Shown one piece after another: positions 14,952 through 21,893 of a DNA stretch of 32,539 bases (the stretch's first letter is position 1; each line of letters opens with the position of its first letter). Below the pieces are notes generated by a model, which was given only the letters and a program-made list of their open reading frames with translations, did not search any database and was not told the origin of the DNA. The DNA is from an uncultured Eubacteriales bacterium (GTDB lineage Bacteria > Bacillota > Clostridia > Christensenellales > Aristaeellaceae): NCBI GenBank assembly GCA_902765305.1, contig CACWZI010000043.1, forward strand, positions 1-32,539, given 5' to 3'. A program made the translations under genes and the position numbers.

Positions 14952-14992
14952 AAAGCGACGGCTATATGGTGTTTGGATTCACATAGCCATCG
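14952..14992 (-). terminator. Leader hairpin after the mini-ORF
   Basis: On the minus strand, GCGATGGCTAT pairs with ATAGCCGTCGC (11 bp, one G-T pair) and is followed by TTTCC. It starts right at the stop of the 10-codon ORF. Its loop contains GTGAATCC, the same 8 bases as one half of the palindrome at 15049. A terminator or attenuator role is likely but not shown. Confidence 0.5.
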
Positions 14993-15025
14993 CTATGCTT
15001 CCGCGGCCTCTTTCGTCTTCTTCAT
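14993..15025 (-). CDS. Ten-codon leader ORF ([10 protein letters not shown])
   Basis: ATG 15025 lies 5-6 bases after a perfect AGGAGGACAA ribosome site and reads ten codons to [14 protein letters not shown] promoter and palindrome lie directly upstream and a hairpin directly downstream, so the mini-ORF appears deliberately expressed. It is Lys/Glu/Ala-rich with no hydrophobic part, so it does not look like a membrane toxin. It may be a leader peptide for the CD3324/RNHCP operon, or the remaining start of a deleted gene. Confidence 0.5.
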   Translation of the reverse strand: MKKTKEAAEA

Positions 15026-15048
15026 CAAATTTGTCCTCCTTGTGTATT

Positions 15049-15065
15049 GTGAATCCCGGATTCAC
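15049..15065. promoter_or_regulatory. 17-bp operator-like palindrome at the leader start site
   Basis: GTGAATCC-C-GGATTCAC is a perfect palindrome with a single central base. It lies 6 bases beyond the minus-strand -10 box, covering the expected start of transcription, which is a classic repressor position. One half (GGATTCAC) recurs at 14975-14982. Confidence 0.65.
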
Positions 15066-15071
15066 GGGTCT

Positions 15072-15100
15072 ATCATAGCACGGCAACGGCGCGCTGGCAA
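15072..15100 (-). promoter_or_regulatory. Promoter of the mini-ORF / CD3324 leader
   Basis: On the minus strand, TTGCCA (15100-15095), 17 bases and TATGAT (15077-15072) form a good sigma-A promoter. Transcription would begin near 15065, inside the palindrome. Confidence 0.7.
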
Positions 15101-15142
15101 CCTCGAAAATGGGTTTAGGGGTTTATGAGCAAAAGGTTCTAT

Positions 15143-16249
15143 TCAGTCCCACGGGAACCGGTACTTGCCCTCCAGGCCGCACTCCGCGCGCAGCTGGTTC
15201 AGCTCGGCCTGCACCGAGTCGTTGATGGGCACGCCGTCCCTGCGGGCCAGGCGGATCTCGTATTCCTTCTCGCCGGCGGTCCAGATGCGCTCGGCGCCGG
15301 GCATCCTGCGGCTGGCGCGGATCTCGCGGAGGATGTCGCCGGCCTTCTTGCGGCAGGCGGCCTCGCCCATGAAGTGGTCGGTGTCGATGGCGATGAAGAA
15401 GTGGCCCAGCCGGGGGGAACACTTTTCGCCGTTCTCGTCCACGCCGTTGAGCTGCTTGCCGTAGTAGCCGTCGGACAGCGCGGCGGACAGGAATTCCACG
15501 AACAGCGCGAAGCCGTAGCCCTTGTAGCCGCCCAGCAGCTCGCCGATGCCGCCCACGGTCACCAGCGCGGCGGAGTTCTCTCGGATGCGCTTCAGCGCCG
15601 CGCCGGCGTCCCCGGTGACAGGTTCGCCGTCCTCGCCGATCACGGTGCCCGGCACCACGTCGTGGCCGATGCGCGCGTAGTATTCAAACTTGCCGTTCTG
15701 GGTGATGGAGGTGGCGCAGTCGAAGTTGAAGTCGAAGGGCTCGTCGGTGGGCACGCCCAGCGTGAAGGGGTTGGTGCCGAACATGCCCTCGGTGCCCCAG
15801 GTGGGCGCCACGGAGGGGCGGGCGTTGGTGCCGGTCATGCCGATGCAGCCGGCCTTCGTGGCCATCGAGGTGTAATAGCCGGCGATGCCGTAGTGGCAGC
15901 TGTTGCGGGCTACCACCATGCCCATGCCGTAGGCCTTGGCCTTCTCAATGGCCATCGTCATGCACCTGTGGCCGATCACCTGGCCCATGCCGTCGTGGCC
16001 GTCCACCACCGCGGTGGTGGGGGTCTGCTTGATGATCTCGAAGTGCGTCACGGGCTTCTGTACGCCGGACTTGATGCGGTCCAGGTAGATGGGCTTGAAG
16101 CGATTGCAGCCGTGGGATTCGATGCCCCGGCGGTCGCTCTCCAGCAGCACGTCGCAGCATATGGCCGCGTCGGCCTCGGGAACGCCGTATTTGACGAACA
16201 CCTCGGTGACGAAGGCCGCTATGGTGGACCAATCGACGGTTTGAATCAC
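15143..16249 (-). CDS. Ldh-family NAD(P)-dependent 2-hydroxyacid dehydrogenase
   Basis: This cytoplasmic oxidoreductase belongs to the malate/L-lactate dehydrogenase 2 family (Ldh, ComC, AllD relatives), which oxidises 2-hydroxyacids such as malate, lactate, sulfolactate or ureidoglycolate with NAD(P). The 368-residue length is usual. Family marks include DRRGIESHGCNRF near the N-terminus, DGHDGMGQVIGHRCM, ARNSCHYGIAGYYT with the conserved catalytic-region His, TWGTEGMFGTNPF, and GGYKGYGFALFVEFLS in the C-terminal part. The start is GTG 16249 with AAAGGAGG before it. It is transcribed alone from the promoter at 16317. The substrate cannot be assigned. Confidence 0.9.
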   Translation of the reverse strand: MIQTVDWSTIAAFVTEVFVKYGVPEADAAICCDVLLESDRRGIESHGCNRFKPIYLDRIKSGVQKPVTHFEIIKQTPTTAVVDGHDGMGQVIGHRCMTMAIEKAKAYGMGMVVARNSCHYGIAGYYTSMATKAGCIGMTGTNARPSVAPTWGTEGMFGTNPFTLGVPTDEPFDFNFDCATSITQNGKFEYYARIGHDVVPGTVIGEDGEPVTGDAGAALKRIRENSAALVTVGGIGELLGGYKGYGFALFVEFLSAALSDGYYGKQLNGVDENGEKCSPRLGHFFIAIDTDHFMGEAACRKKAGDILREIRASRRMPGAERIWTAGEKEYEIRLARRDGVPINDSVQAELNQLRAECGLEGKYRFPWD

Positions 16250-16316
16250 GGTGATTGCCTCCTTTGTGGGTTGATCCCGCTTGGTCGGGGCGCGGGGACG
16301 CGCCGCCTTTCAATCC

Positions 16317-16345
16317 AGTATAGCATACAAGGTCCAATTGATCAA
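16317..16345 (-). promoter_or_regulatory. Promoter of the Ldh-family gene
   Basis: On the minus strand, TTGATC (16345-16340), a 17-base spacer and TATACT (16322-16317) precede GTG 16249 by about 65 bases. Confidence 0.75.
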
Positions 16346-16399
16346 TGCCATTTTCCCGGAACGGGAGCGACGCCATGAAAATATGAAAGCGTCACACAT

Positions 16400-16730
16400 C
16401 TGAAATAATTATGCAATAAATGAACAGAAAAGCAATGATTATCGCGGGGTTAACCCCGGCAATCCGTCCTGCAAAACCCGTAAATATGACGTGAAATTGA
16501 TGCTAAAACCGGCAATTGGCTATAAATTAGCCCTCAATGGGGTGAAAATGCGACTTAAAAAGACCGAAGTCTGTGGATAAAAAATATGCAGGAGGGGCCC
16601 GGATGTGGAAAACCCCCGGAAAACCCGATAAAATCGCGGTTTTGTCCCCCATTTCTGTGGATAACTGTGTGGAAAATGTGGATTTCTGCATAAGGCATGC
16701 AGTGAATATACACAGGTGGATATGCAGTTT
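16400..16730 (+). other. DnaA-box cluster, candidate replication origin
   Basis: This ~400-base gap contains perfect DnaA boxes TGTGGATAA at 16572-16580 and 16656-16664, near-boxes TGTGGAAAA at 16604-16612 and 16668-16676, TGTGGATTT at 16677-16685, and GGTGGATAT at 16715-16723, all in one orientation. Three of them lie almost end to end. To the left is AT-rich DNA (about 16398-16445) that could unwind, and a 12-bp palindrome GGGGTTAACCCC (16446-16457). This is the architecture of a bacterial origin, but dnaA and dnaN are not in the window. Confidence 0.6.
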
Positions 16731-16759
16731 ATGTCCGGTGGTGTAACAAATTCGATTGC

Positions 16760-18097
16760 CTACCCGATCATTATTCTTTCTTCCGGATATTTTGAGACGG
16801 GCCTGGCGCGACTCTGCCTGCGGGCAATGGCTATGGCCAGGGTCAGTGGGCCGACGCGTCCGAGGAACATCATCGGCAGCAGCACGGCGCGGCTGGCGGG
16901 ATGCAGGTTTGGCGTGCCGATGGCGGAGACGCCCACGGTGCCCATGGCGCTGGCGCACTCGAACAGTATGTCCGCCAGGGAGAAGCGCCCGCCCTCGATG
17001 ATCGAAAGGGAGAGCGTGCCGAGCGTCAGCGTCGTCAGAAACAGCGCCACCACGGCCAGTCCCCTTCGCACGGTGTCGGCGGGAATGCGGCGGCGGGCGG
17101 CGTTGACCTCGTTGTCGCCCTTTACGACGCTGAATATCAGGCGTATCACCAAAGCCACGGTGGTGGTTTTCATGCCGCCGCCAGTGGAGGCTGGGGACGC
17201 GCCGACCATCATCAGCAGGCTGCTGAACAGCTTGGAACCGTCCGTCAAGGACGACAGATCGTATGAATTGAAGCCCGCCGTGCGCATGGTGACGGACTGG
17301 AAGAAGGCGTTGAGCGTATCCAGCCTGCCGCGCTCCACCGCCATATAGAAGCCCGTGCCCGCCATCAGCAGCGCCAGCGTGAAGGTGAGTACGATGCGGG
17401 TGTGCAGCGACAGGTTCTTAAAACCCTGCCGGTTGCGCAGCACCTCCAGTATGACGGAGAAGCCCAGTCCGCCGAGGACGATCAGCGCCGCCACGGTCAA
17501 CAGCACCAGGGGATCGGCGGCAAAGCCGGTCAGGCTGGCGAAGTGCCCGAACAGGTCAAAGCCCGCGTTGCAGAAGGCGCTGACCGCGTGGAATACAGCG
17601 AGCCACGATCCGCGGCGAACGCCGTACATCGGGATGAAGCGGATGGCGAGCAGCGCCGCCCCCGCCGCTTCGATGCCCAGCGTCAACAGCAGGTAGAGCC
17701 GCGCCAGGCCGCCGAGGTTGGACAGGGATGTGGCGTTCATGGATTCCCGGATCAGCATTCGGTTCTTTATTGAGATACGCCGTCCCAGTATCACCATGAC
17801 CCTCGTGGCGAACACCATGAAGCCCAATCCGCCCACCTGGATCAGGACCAGCAGCACGGCCTGCCCAAACAGTGAGAAGGTCGTGCCCGTATCCACCGCC
17901 ACAAGACCCGTCACGCATACGGCGGAGGTCGCCGTAAACAGGCTGTCGAAAAAGCCGATGCTGTGTCCGTCCTTCGTCGACGCGGGCATCGCCAGCAGCA
18001 GCGCTCCCAACAGTATGACGCCCAGAAAGCCAAATACCAGCCATTCCTCCGGCCTGGGTTCACGCTTCAGCGCTTTGGGCCTGCGCGGCGCGTTCAC
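16760..18097 (-). CDS. ktrB: Potassium uptake channel subunit, TrkH/KtrB family
   Basis: This integral membrane protein conducts K+ into the cell and is gated by an RCK subunit such as KtrA. The 445-residue product is of KtrB rather than long TrkH size. Four pore-loop segments with the filter glycine are visible: TSAVCVTGLVAVDTG (~57-71), SAFCNAGFDLFG, TMRTAGFNSYD and SAMGTVGVSAIG, alternating with hydrophobic pairs. The start is GTG 18097, after AGGAGG and overlapping the kdpE stop by four bases (GTGA); the longer frame upstream lies antisense-like inside kdpE. It is third in the kdpD-kdpE-ktrB operon, while its likely partner ktrA is divergent. DnaA-box DNA follows. Confidence 0.93.
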   Translation of the reverse strand: MNAPRRPKALKREPRPEEWLVFGFLGVILLGALLLAMPASTKDGHSIGFFDSLFTATSAVCVTGLVAVDTGTTFSLFGQAVLLVLIQVGGLGFMVFATRVMVILGRRISIKNRMLIRESMNATSLSNLGGLARLYLLLTLGIEAAGAALLAIRFIPMYGVRRGSWLAVFHAVSAFCNAGFDLFGHFASLTGFAADPLVLLTVAALIVLGGLGFSVILEVLRNRQGFKNLSLHTRIVLTFTLALLMAGTGFYMAVERGRLDTLNAFFQSVTMRTAGFNSYDLSSLTDGSKLFSSLLMMVGASPASTGGGMKTTTVALVIRLIFSVVKGDNEVNAARRRIPADTVRRGLAVVALFLTTLTLGTLSLSIIEGGRFSLADILFECASAMGTVGVSAIGTPNLHPASRAVLLPMMFLGRVGPLTLAIAIARRQSRARPVSKYPEERIMIG

Positions 18098-18813
18098 GGC
18101 GCGTCCTCCTGCCGGCCATCCTGCTTGAGCATGCGATAGCCAATGCCGATGTGGGTCTGGATATAGGGCTGTTCGCCGCCCGTTTGCAGCTTCTTGCGCA
18201 GCGTCGCCATAAACACCCGAAGGGAGCCGACGTCCGAGGCGGTATAGCTGCCCCAGATCTCCTTCAGGATGTAGTTGTGGGTCAGCACCTTGCCGGTATT
18301 GCGCGCCAGCAGGCACAGCAGCCGGTACTCGATGGGCGTCAGGTGGATCTCCTGATCCGCGATGTACGCGCAGCCGGCGGCATAGTCGATGCGCAGGATG
18401 CCGTTTTCGTACACGGCGCTCTCGCTGCCCGCCGAGGCCTCCGCGTTTACCCGGCGAAGCGCCACCCGAAGCCGCGCCAGCAGCTCGTCCACGGAGAAGG
18501 GCTTGGTCAGGTAGTCGTCCGCGCCGGCGTCCAGCGCCTCCACCTTGTCGGCGTCCTCGCTGCGGGCGGAGATGACGATGACGGGCATGCCTGTCCAGGT
18601 TCGCACCTTGCGGATGATGTCCACGCCCTCCATGTCCGGCAGCCCCAGGTCCAGCAGCATCACGGCGGGCTGCTGGGTCGAGGCTTCGATCAGCGCCTCC
18701 GCGCCGTTTCGGGCCAGATGGTAGCGGTAGCCCTGGGTGTCCAGCGCCACCGCCATCAGGCTGCGCACCGCCGCGTCGTCCTCCACCACCAGTATCAACG
18801 GTTTATTGTTCAT
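18094..18813 (-). CDS. kdpE: Response regulator, KdpE-like (OmpR family)
   Basis: This cytoplasmic transcription regulator is phosphorylated by the adjacent KdpD-like kinase. The 239-residue product has a receiver domain at ~5-118 with the acidic pocket at VVEDD (E11/D12), phospho-acceptor D55 in LLDLGLPD, and K104 in YLTKPFS. A winged-helix DNA-binding domain at ~135-230 includes EIHLTPIEYRLLCLLARN and a final hairpin near YIQTHIGIGYRM. ATG 18813 lies inside the kdpD end (11-base overlap) with GGAGG upstream. It overlaps ktrB by four bases. Here the likely target is the Ktr system rather than kdpFABC, which is absent. Confidence 0.94.
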   Translation of the reverse strand: MNNKPLILVVEDDAAVRSLMAVALDTQGYRYHLARNGAEALIEASTQQPAVMLLDLGLPDMEGVDIIRKVRTWTGMPVIVISARSEDADKVEALDAGADDYLTKPFSVDELLARLRVALRRVNAEASAGSESAVYENGILRIDYAAGCAYIADQEIHLTPIEYRLLCLLARNTGKVLTHNYILKEIWGSYTASDVGSLRVFMATLRKKLQTGGEQPYIQTHIGIGYRMLKQDGRQEDAP

Positions 18814-20752
18814 AGCCTTCGACCTCCACGATTGGAAGGGTAAACCAGAATTTTGCGCCGTGGGGCCTGACGTTTTCCACGCCGATTTCGCCCCCGTGGG
18901 CCTGCACGATGCTCTTGCAAAGCGCCAGCCCCAGCCCGATGCCCCGGCGGCTGTCCGGGGAGCGCTTCACGCCGGTGTAAAACATGTCGAACACCCGGCT
19001 CTCGTCGCCGGGCGGCACGCCCTGCCCGTCGTCCGCCACCCAGATCAGCGCCATGCCATCCTTCCGCCGGATGCCGACGGTGATCCGCGCGCCTTCGGGC
19101 GTATACTTCACCGCGTTGTTCAGAAGGTTCACCAGCACCTGCACGATCAGCCCCGCGTCCATGCGGGCCAGCAGCATCTCCTCCGGCAGGTCCGCTGCGA
19201 TGTGCCGCCGGGCCGCGTCACGGTCGATGTGCCGCAGGGCTTCCTCCACCGTATCCGCCACCAGCTCGGTCTGCAGGTTCAGCTTCATGGCGCCGTTTTC
19301 GGTGCGGGTGATGGTGAGCAGGTTCTCCACCAGGCCGTTCAGCCAGATGGCGTCGTCATAGATGGAGGTGTAAAGCCGCTTGAGGCTTTCATCGCCCAGC
19401 TGCCCCTGGTTCTCCACCAGGATGGCCGCGTTGCCGGAGATGCTGGTCAGGGGCGTGCGCAGGTCGTGGGAGATGGAGCGCAGCAGGTTGGCCCGCAGCG
19501 ATTCCTGGCGGGCGTTTTCCTCGATGCGCTGCTTCTCTCGGGTCATGTGATCCTTCTCCACCGCCAGGGCGCACTCGTCCAGTATGGAAATCATCAGGTT
19601 CTTGCGAAACTCGTCGATGGGCGGGGCGTTGTCGGCGCGTATGCCGATGACCGCCCACACCGTCCGTTCGCTGCGCACGGCCATGTACAGGCACCTGGCC
19701 TCCGGGAACACGCGGGTCGTGCGTCCGGCGTGCTTGCCGTTCTGGCGCACCCACTGCGCGGCCTTGCGCTCCGCCTCCAGGTCGATTCCCCCGAATCCGC
19801 CGTCCTGCTCGATGGCGCAGAGCGTGGGCGCGTCGAGGTCCGAATCATAGCACAGCACGCTGTGCTCCAGCAACCGGCACAGCTGCTGCTGGACGACCTC
19901 CAGGATCGCCCGCTTTTCGTCCGCCTTTTGCAACAGCTGGCTGGTGGTCAGCAATACCTCCGTCTGGTAGGCCTTGTTTGCCGTCTGGATGGACTGGGCC
20001 TTGATGCGGCTGGTCAGCGAGCTGGACAGGAGCGCCGCCGTGAACATCACCGCGAAGGTGGCGAAGTAATCCGGGCTGGAGCGCAGCGAATAGTAGGGCT
20101 CGGTGAAGAAGAAGTTGAACACCAGCACCGAGAAGAACGAGGACAGCAGGCTGTAGATCGGGCCCGTGGTGACGAGGGCCACCGCCAGCACGCCGAGAAT
20201 GTAGATCAGCACCACGTTGGTGATGGCCAGCCCGATGGCCGTGAACAGGAAGCCCACGCCGGTGCAGATCGCCAGGATCAGCGCCGCCCTGGCCAGGTCG
20301 ACGGTGGAGAAGCGCCCCTTTCGGAAGAACCGGCGAAGCTGAAGCGGTTCGGCGTCGACGGTCAGCTGGTTCGGCACGATGATGATCTCCACGTTCGGGG
20401 CCAGCTCGTTGAGCCGCGACATCAGCGTCTCCTTCGGCGCGAACAGGCGCTTGTGCTCCGGGCTCTTGCCCAACACGATCTTTGTGATCCCGCTGACCCG
20501 CGCATACTCGGCAATGGCCGTGGCGGGGTCGTCGCCGTAGATCGTGGTCAGCAGCGCGCCGTGGCGCTCCGCAAGGGACAGGTGGTCGTGCACCGCCCGG
20601 GCACGGGCTTCGTCGTAAAGCTCCGTGTCCTCCACGTAGAGCGCGATCAGCTCCGCGTCCATCGCGCCTGCGAGCGCCGCCGCGCGGCGAATCACGTCCG
20701 CGTTGGTGGGCGAAGCGGAAACGCACACCAATATCCGCTCGTGTTCCGACAT
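18803..20752 (-). CDS. kdpD: Sensor histidine kinase, KdpD-like, lacking the N-terminal KdpD domain
   Basis: This membrane kinase senses potassium or osmotic state in related systems. The 649 residues are shorter than full KdpD (~890): the N-terminal Walker-A KdpD domain (~200 residues) is absent, and the protein begins with the USP-like domain (RILVCVSASPTNADVI, residues ~6-127). Next come four close membrane segments at ~152-245 (DUF4118), a GAF-like region at ~270-400, the HisKA helix with phospho-acceptor H429 in SISHDLRTPL, and the ATPase with NLLNNAVKYTPEG, VADDGQGVPP and GIGLGLALCKSIV. ATG 20752 follows GGGGGAGG. Truncated KdpD forms are known in other bacteria. Start position and lack of upstream homologous frame suggest this is natural, not a broken gene. 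Confidence 0.93.
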   Translation of the reverse strand: MSEHERILVCVSASPTNADVIRRAAALAGAMDAELIALYVEDTELYDEARARAVHDHLSLAERHGALLTTIYGDDPATAIAEYARVSGITKIVLGKSPEHKRLFAPKETLMSRLNELAPNVEIIIVPNQLTVDAEPLQLRRFFRKGRFSTVDLARAALILAICTGVGFLFTAIGLAITNVVLIYILGVLAVALVTTGPIYSLLSSFFSVLVFNFFFTEPYYSLRSSPDYFATFAVMFTAALLSSSLTSRIKAQSIQTANKAYQTEVLLTTSQLLQKADEKRAILEVVQQQLCRLLEHSVLCYDSDLDAPTLCAIEQDGGFGGIDLEAERKAAQWVRQNGKHAGRTTRVFPEARCLYMAVRSERTVWAVIGIRADNAPPIDEFRKNLMISILDECALAVEKDHMTREKQRIEENARQESLRANLLRSISHDLRTPLTSISGNAAILVENQGQLGDESLKRLYTSIYDDAIWLNGLVENLLTITRTENGAMKLNLQTELVADTVEEALRHIDRDAARRHIAADLPEEMLLARMDAGLIVQVLVNLLNNAVKYTPEGARITVGIRRKDGMALIWVADDGQGVPPGDESRVFDMFYTGVKRSPDSRRGIGLGLALCKSIVQAHGGEIGVENVRPHGAKFWFTLPIVEVEGYEQ

Positions 20753-20785
20753 GCGCCTCCCCCTCAGTTTACCGTTATTTCACGT

Positions 20786-20791
20786 ATTATA
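20786..20791 (-). promoter_or_regulatory. -10 box of the kdpD-kdpE-ktrB operon
   Basis: On the minus strand TATAAT (20791-20786) lies 34 bases before the kdpD start. No good -35 box is found 17 bases upstream (CTTCCC), which suits an activator-dependent promoter. Confidence 0.55.
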
Positions 20792-20828
20792 TCACATATT
20801 CCATAAAAGGGAAGATAAAAAAACAGGC

Positions 20829-20899
20829 GACGCATTAAGGCGGCATAAAGACAAAGCGCGCTTTATGCCGTCTTAATGCGTCATATACAGCCTTAATGG
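20829..20899. promoter_or_regulatory. Repeated half-sites between kdpD and ktrA (candidate KdpE operator)
   Basis: A 22-bp inverted repeat with one mismatch spans 20829-20850 and 20861-20882. Within each arm there are two direct half-sites 11 bases apart: GCATTAAG 20832-20839 and GCATAAAG 20843-20850, then CTTTATGC 20861-20868 and CTTAATGC 20872-20879. A fifth (CTTAATGG, 20892-20899) sits next to the ktrA promoter. An 11-base spacing of direct repeats is the usual layout for OmpR-family regulators. Confidence 0.6.
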
Positions 20900-20919
20900 C
20901 GTGTTCATGGCCCGGATGA

Positions 20920-20925
20920 TACAAT
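20920..20925 (+). promoter_or_regulatory. -10 box of ktrA
   Basis: TACAAT (20920-20925) lies 31 bases before ATG 20956, with no recognisable -35 box at 17 bases. The last half-site (20892-20899) covers where an activator would touch polymerase. Confidence 0.5.
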
Positions 20926-20955
20926 AACCTCCATAAAAACTACGGGAGGCATTCC

Positions 20956-21603
20956 ATGAAGAACATACTGTTGATCGGCCTGGGCCGGTTCGGACGCCAC
21001 ATGGCCCAAAAGCTTCACGACCTGAACCACCAGGTGCTCGCCATCGACAAGGACGAACGCCGGGTGCAGGACGCCATGGCCTACGTCACGAACGCCGAGA
21101 TCGGCGACGCCACCGACCCCACGCTGATCGACGCGCTCGGGGTGGAGGAGTTCGACCTGTGCGTCGTCACCATGGGCCACGATCTGCAGGCTTCGCTGGA
21201 AATCACTTCGCTTTTGAAAAAGCGGGGCGCGCCCTTCGTGCTGGCGCGCGTCGCCCGCGACGCACACGCCCAGTTTCTGCTTGCCTGTGGCGCGGACGAG
21301 GTGATCTATCCCGAAAAGCAGACGGCCATCTGGGCCGCCGTGCGCTACAGCGGCAATCACATCTTCGATTTCATTCGCCTCTCGCCGGAATACGCGATCT
21401 ACGAAACCGGGATTCCCGACAGCTGGATCGGGCACACCGTGGTCGACCTGGCAGTTCGTCAGAAATACCGCCTGAACATACTCGCCATCCGCAGAAATGG
21501 CCAGGTGATGCCGATGCCGGGCCCTTCCCATCAGTTTTGCCGGGATGAGCGCATCATCCTGTTGGGCGAAGAGAAGGACGTGCAGAAGTTCCTGCGGTTC
21601 TGA
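20956..21603 (+). CDS. ktrA: Potassium uptake regulator subunit, TrkA/KtrA family (RCK domain)
   Basis: This cytoplasmic RCK ring subunit gates the KtrB channel in response to ATP/ADP or NAD(H) and often c-di-AMP. The 215-residue product has one RCK-N domain with GLGRFG at 8-13 and the ribose-binding acid D31 in LAIDKDE, followed by IGDATDP. The RCK-C domain at ~140-215 (GHTVVDLAVRQKY to IILLGEEKDVQKFL) would bind the regulatory ligand. A single RCK-N/C pair matches KtrA, not the doubled TrkA. The start follows ACGGGAGG. It is divergent from the ktrB operon, sharing the 200-base control region. Confidence 0.95.
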   Translation: MKNILLIGLGRFGRHMAQKLHDLNHQVLAIDKDERRVQDAMAYVTNAEIGDATDPTLIDALGVEEFDLCVVTMGHDLQASLEITSLLKKRGAPFVLARVARDAHAQFLLACGADEVIYPEKQTAIWAAVRYSGNHIFDFIRLSPEYAIYETGIPDSWIGHTVVDLAVRQKYRLNILAIRRNGQVMPMPGPSHQFCRDERIILLGEEKDVQKFLRF

Positions 21604-21624
21604 CGCAAAAGGAGGCCCCCGCAC

Positions 21625-21744
21625 ATGACAGACATCCTGTTGGCGCTTGCCTTTGGAATATCCATTTTGATCGGCTTTTGGATGGTGTCGCGACTGGACC
21701 GTTTCTGGGATAAGCGGAAAGGCGGCGGCAAAGACATAAAATGA
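21625..21744 (+). CDS. Small single-pass membrane protein, 39 residues
   Basis: This short gene starts at ATG 21625 behind AAAGGAGG (21609-21615), 21 bases after ktrA. The product has a hydrophobic helix at ~4-21 (ILLALAFGISILIGFWMV) followed by a basic tail (SRLDRFWDKRKGGGKDIK). The topology would place the positive tail in the cytoplasm. Its position after ktrA and its strong ribosome site suggest that it is a real accessory peptide of the potassium system, in the manner of KdpF for KdpFABC. I do not recognise it by sequence; that role is inference. Confidence 0.7.
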   Translation: MTDILLALAFGISILIGFWMVSRLDRFWDKRKGGGKDIK

Positions 21745-21811
21745 CTTTAATTCGACTTTGGTATTTATATAATTCGTAAATATATCAGAAGTGTAGAGAT
21801 ATTATGTATAA

Positions 21812-21840
21812 TCGGGAGATTTATTGCCTCCCGAGTTTTT
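21812..21840 (+). terminator. Intrinsic terminator of the ktrA transcript
   Basis: TCGGGAG (21812-21818) pairs with CTCCCGA (21828-21834) around a 9-base loop and is followed by GTTTTT. It closes the AT-rich gap after the small membrane protein gene. Confidence 0.75.
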
Positions 21841-21847
21841 GGGGTGC

Positions 21848-21853
21848 TATAAT
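21848..21853 (+). promoter_or_regulatory. -10 box upstream of the secreted SH3-like gene
   Basis: TATAAT (21848-21853) in an AT-rich context lies 40 bases before ATG 21894. The -35 region would overlap the terminator stem and is not consensus. A second AT-rich -10-like sequence (21855-21862) is close by. Confidence 0.4.
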
Positions 21854-21893
21854 TATATTATAACAATCGCATACGGCAGGGAGGAAACCACAA

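Noticed and set aside
15125-16378. Plus-strand frame opposite the Ldh-family gene
   Set aside because: Shadow of a gene with family motifs, promoter and ribosome site on the other strand.
18803-20752. kdpD as a pseudogene because it lacks the N-terminal domain
   Set aside because: It has a good ribosome site and promoter box, an intact frame and all catalytic motifs; short KdpD forms are known.
18737-20806. Plus-strand frame of ~690 codons
   Set aside because: Antisense to kdpD, which has all kinase motifs in order; no start signal.
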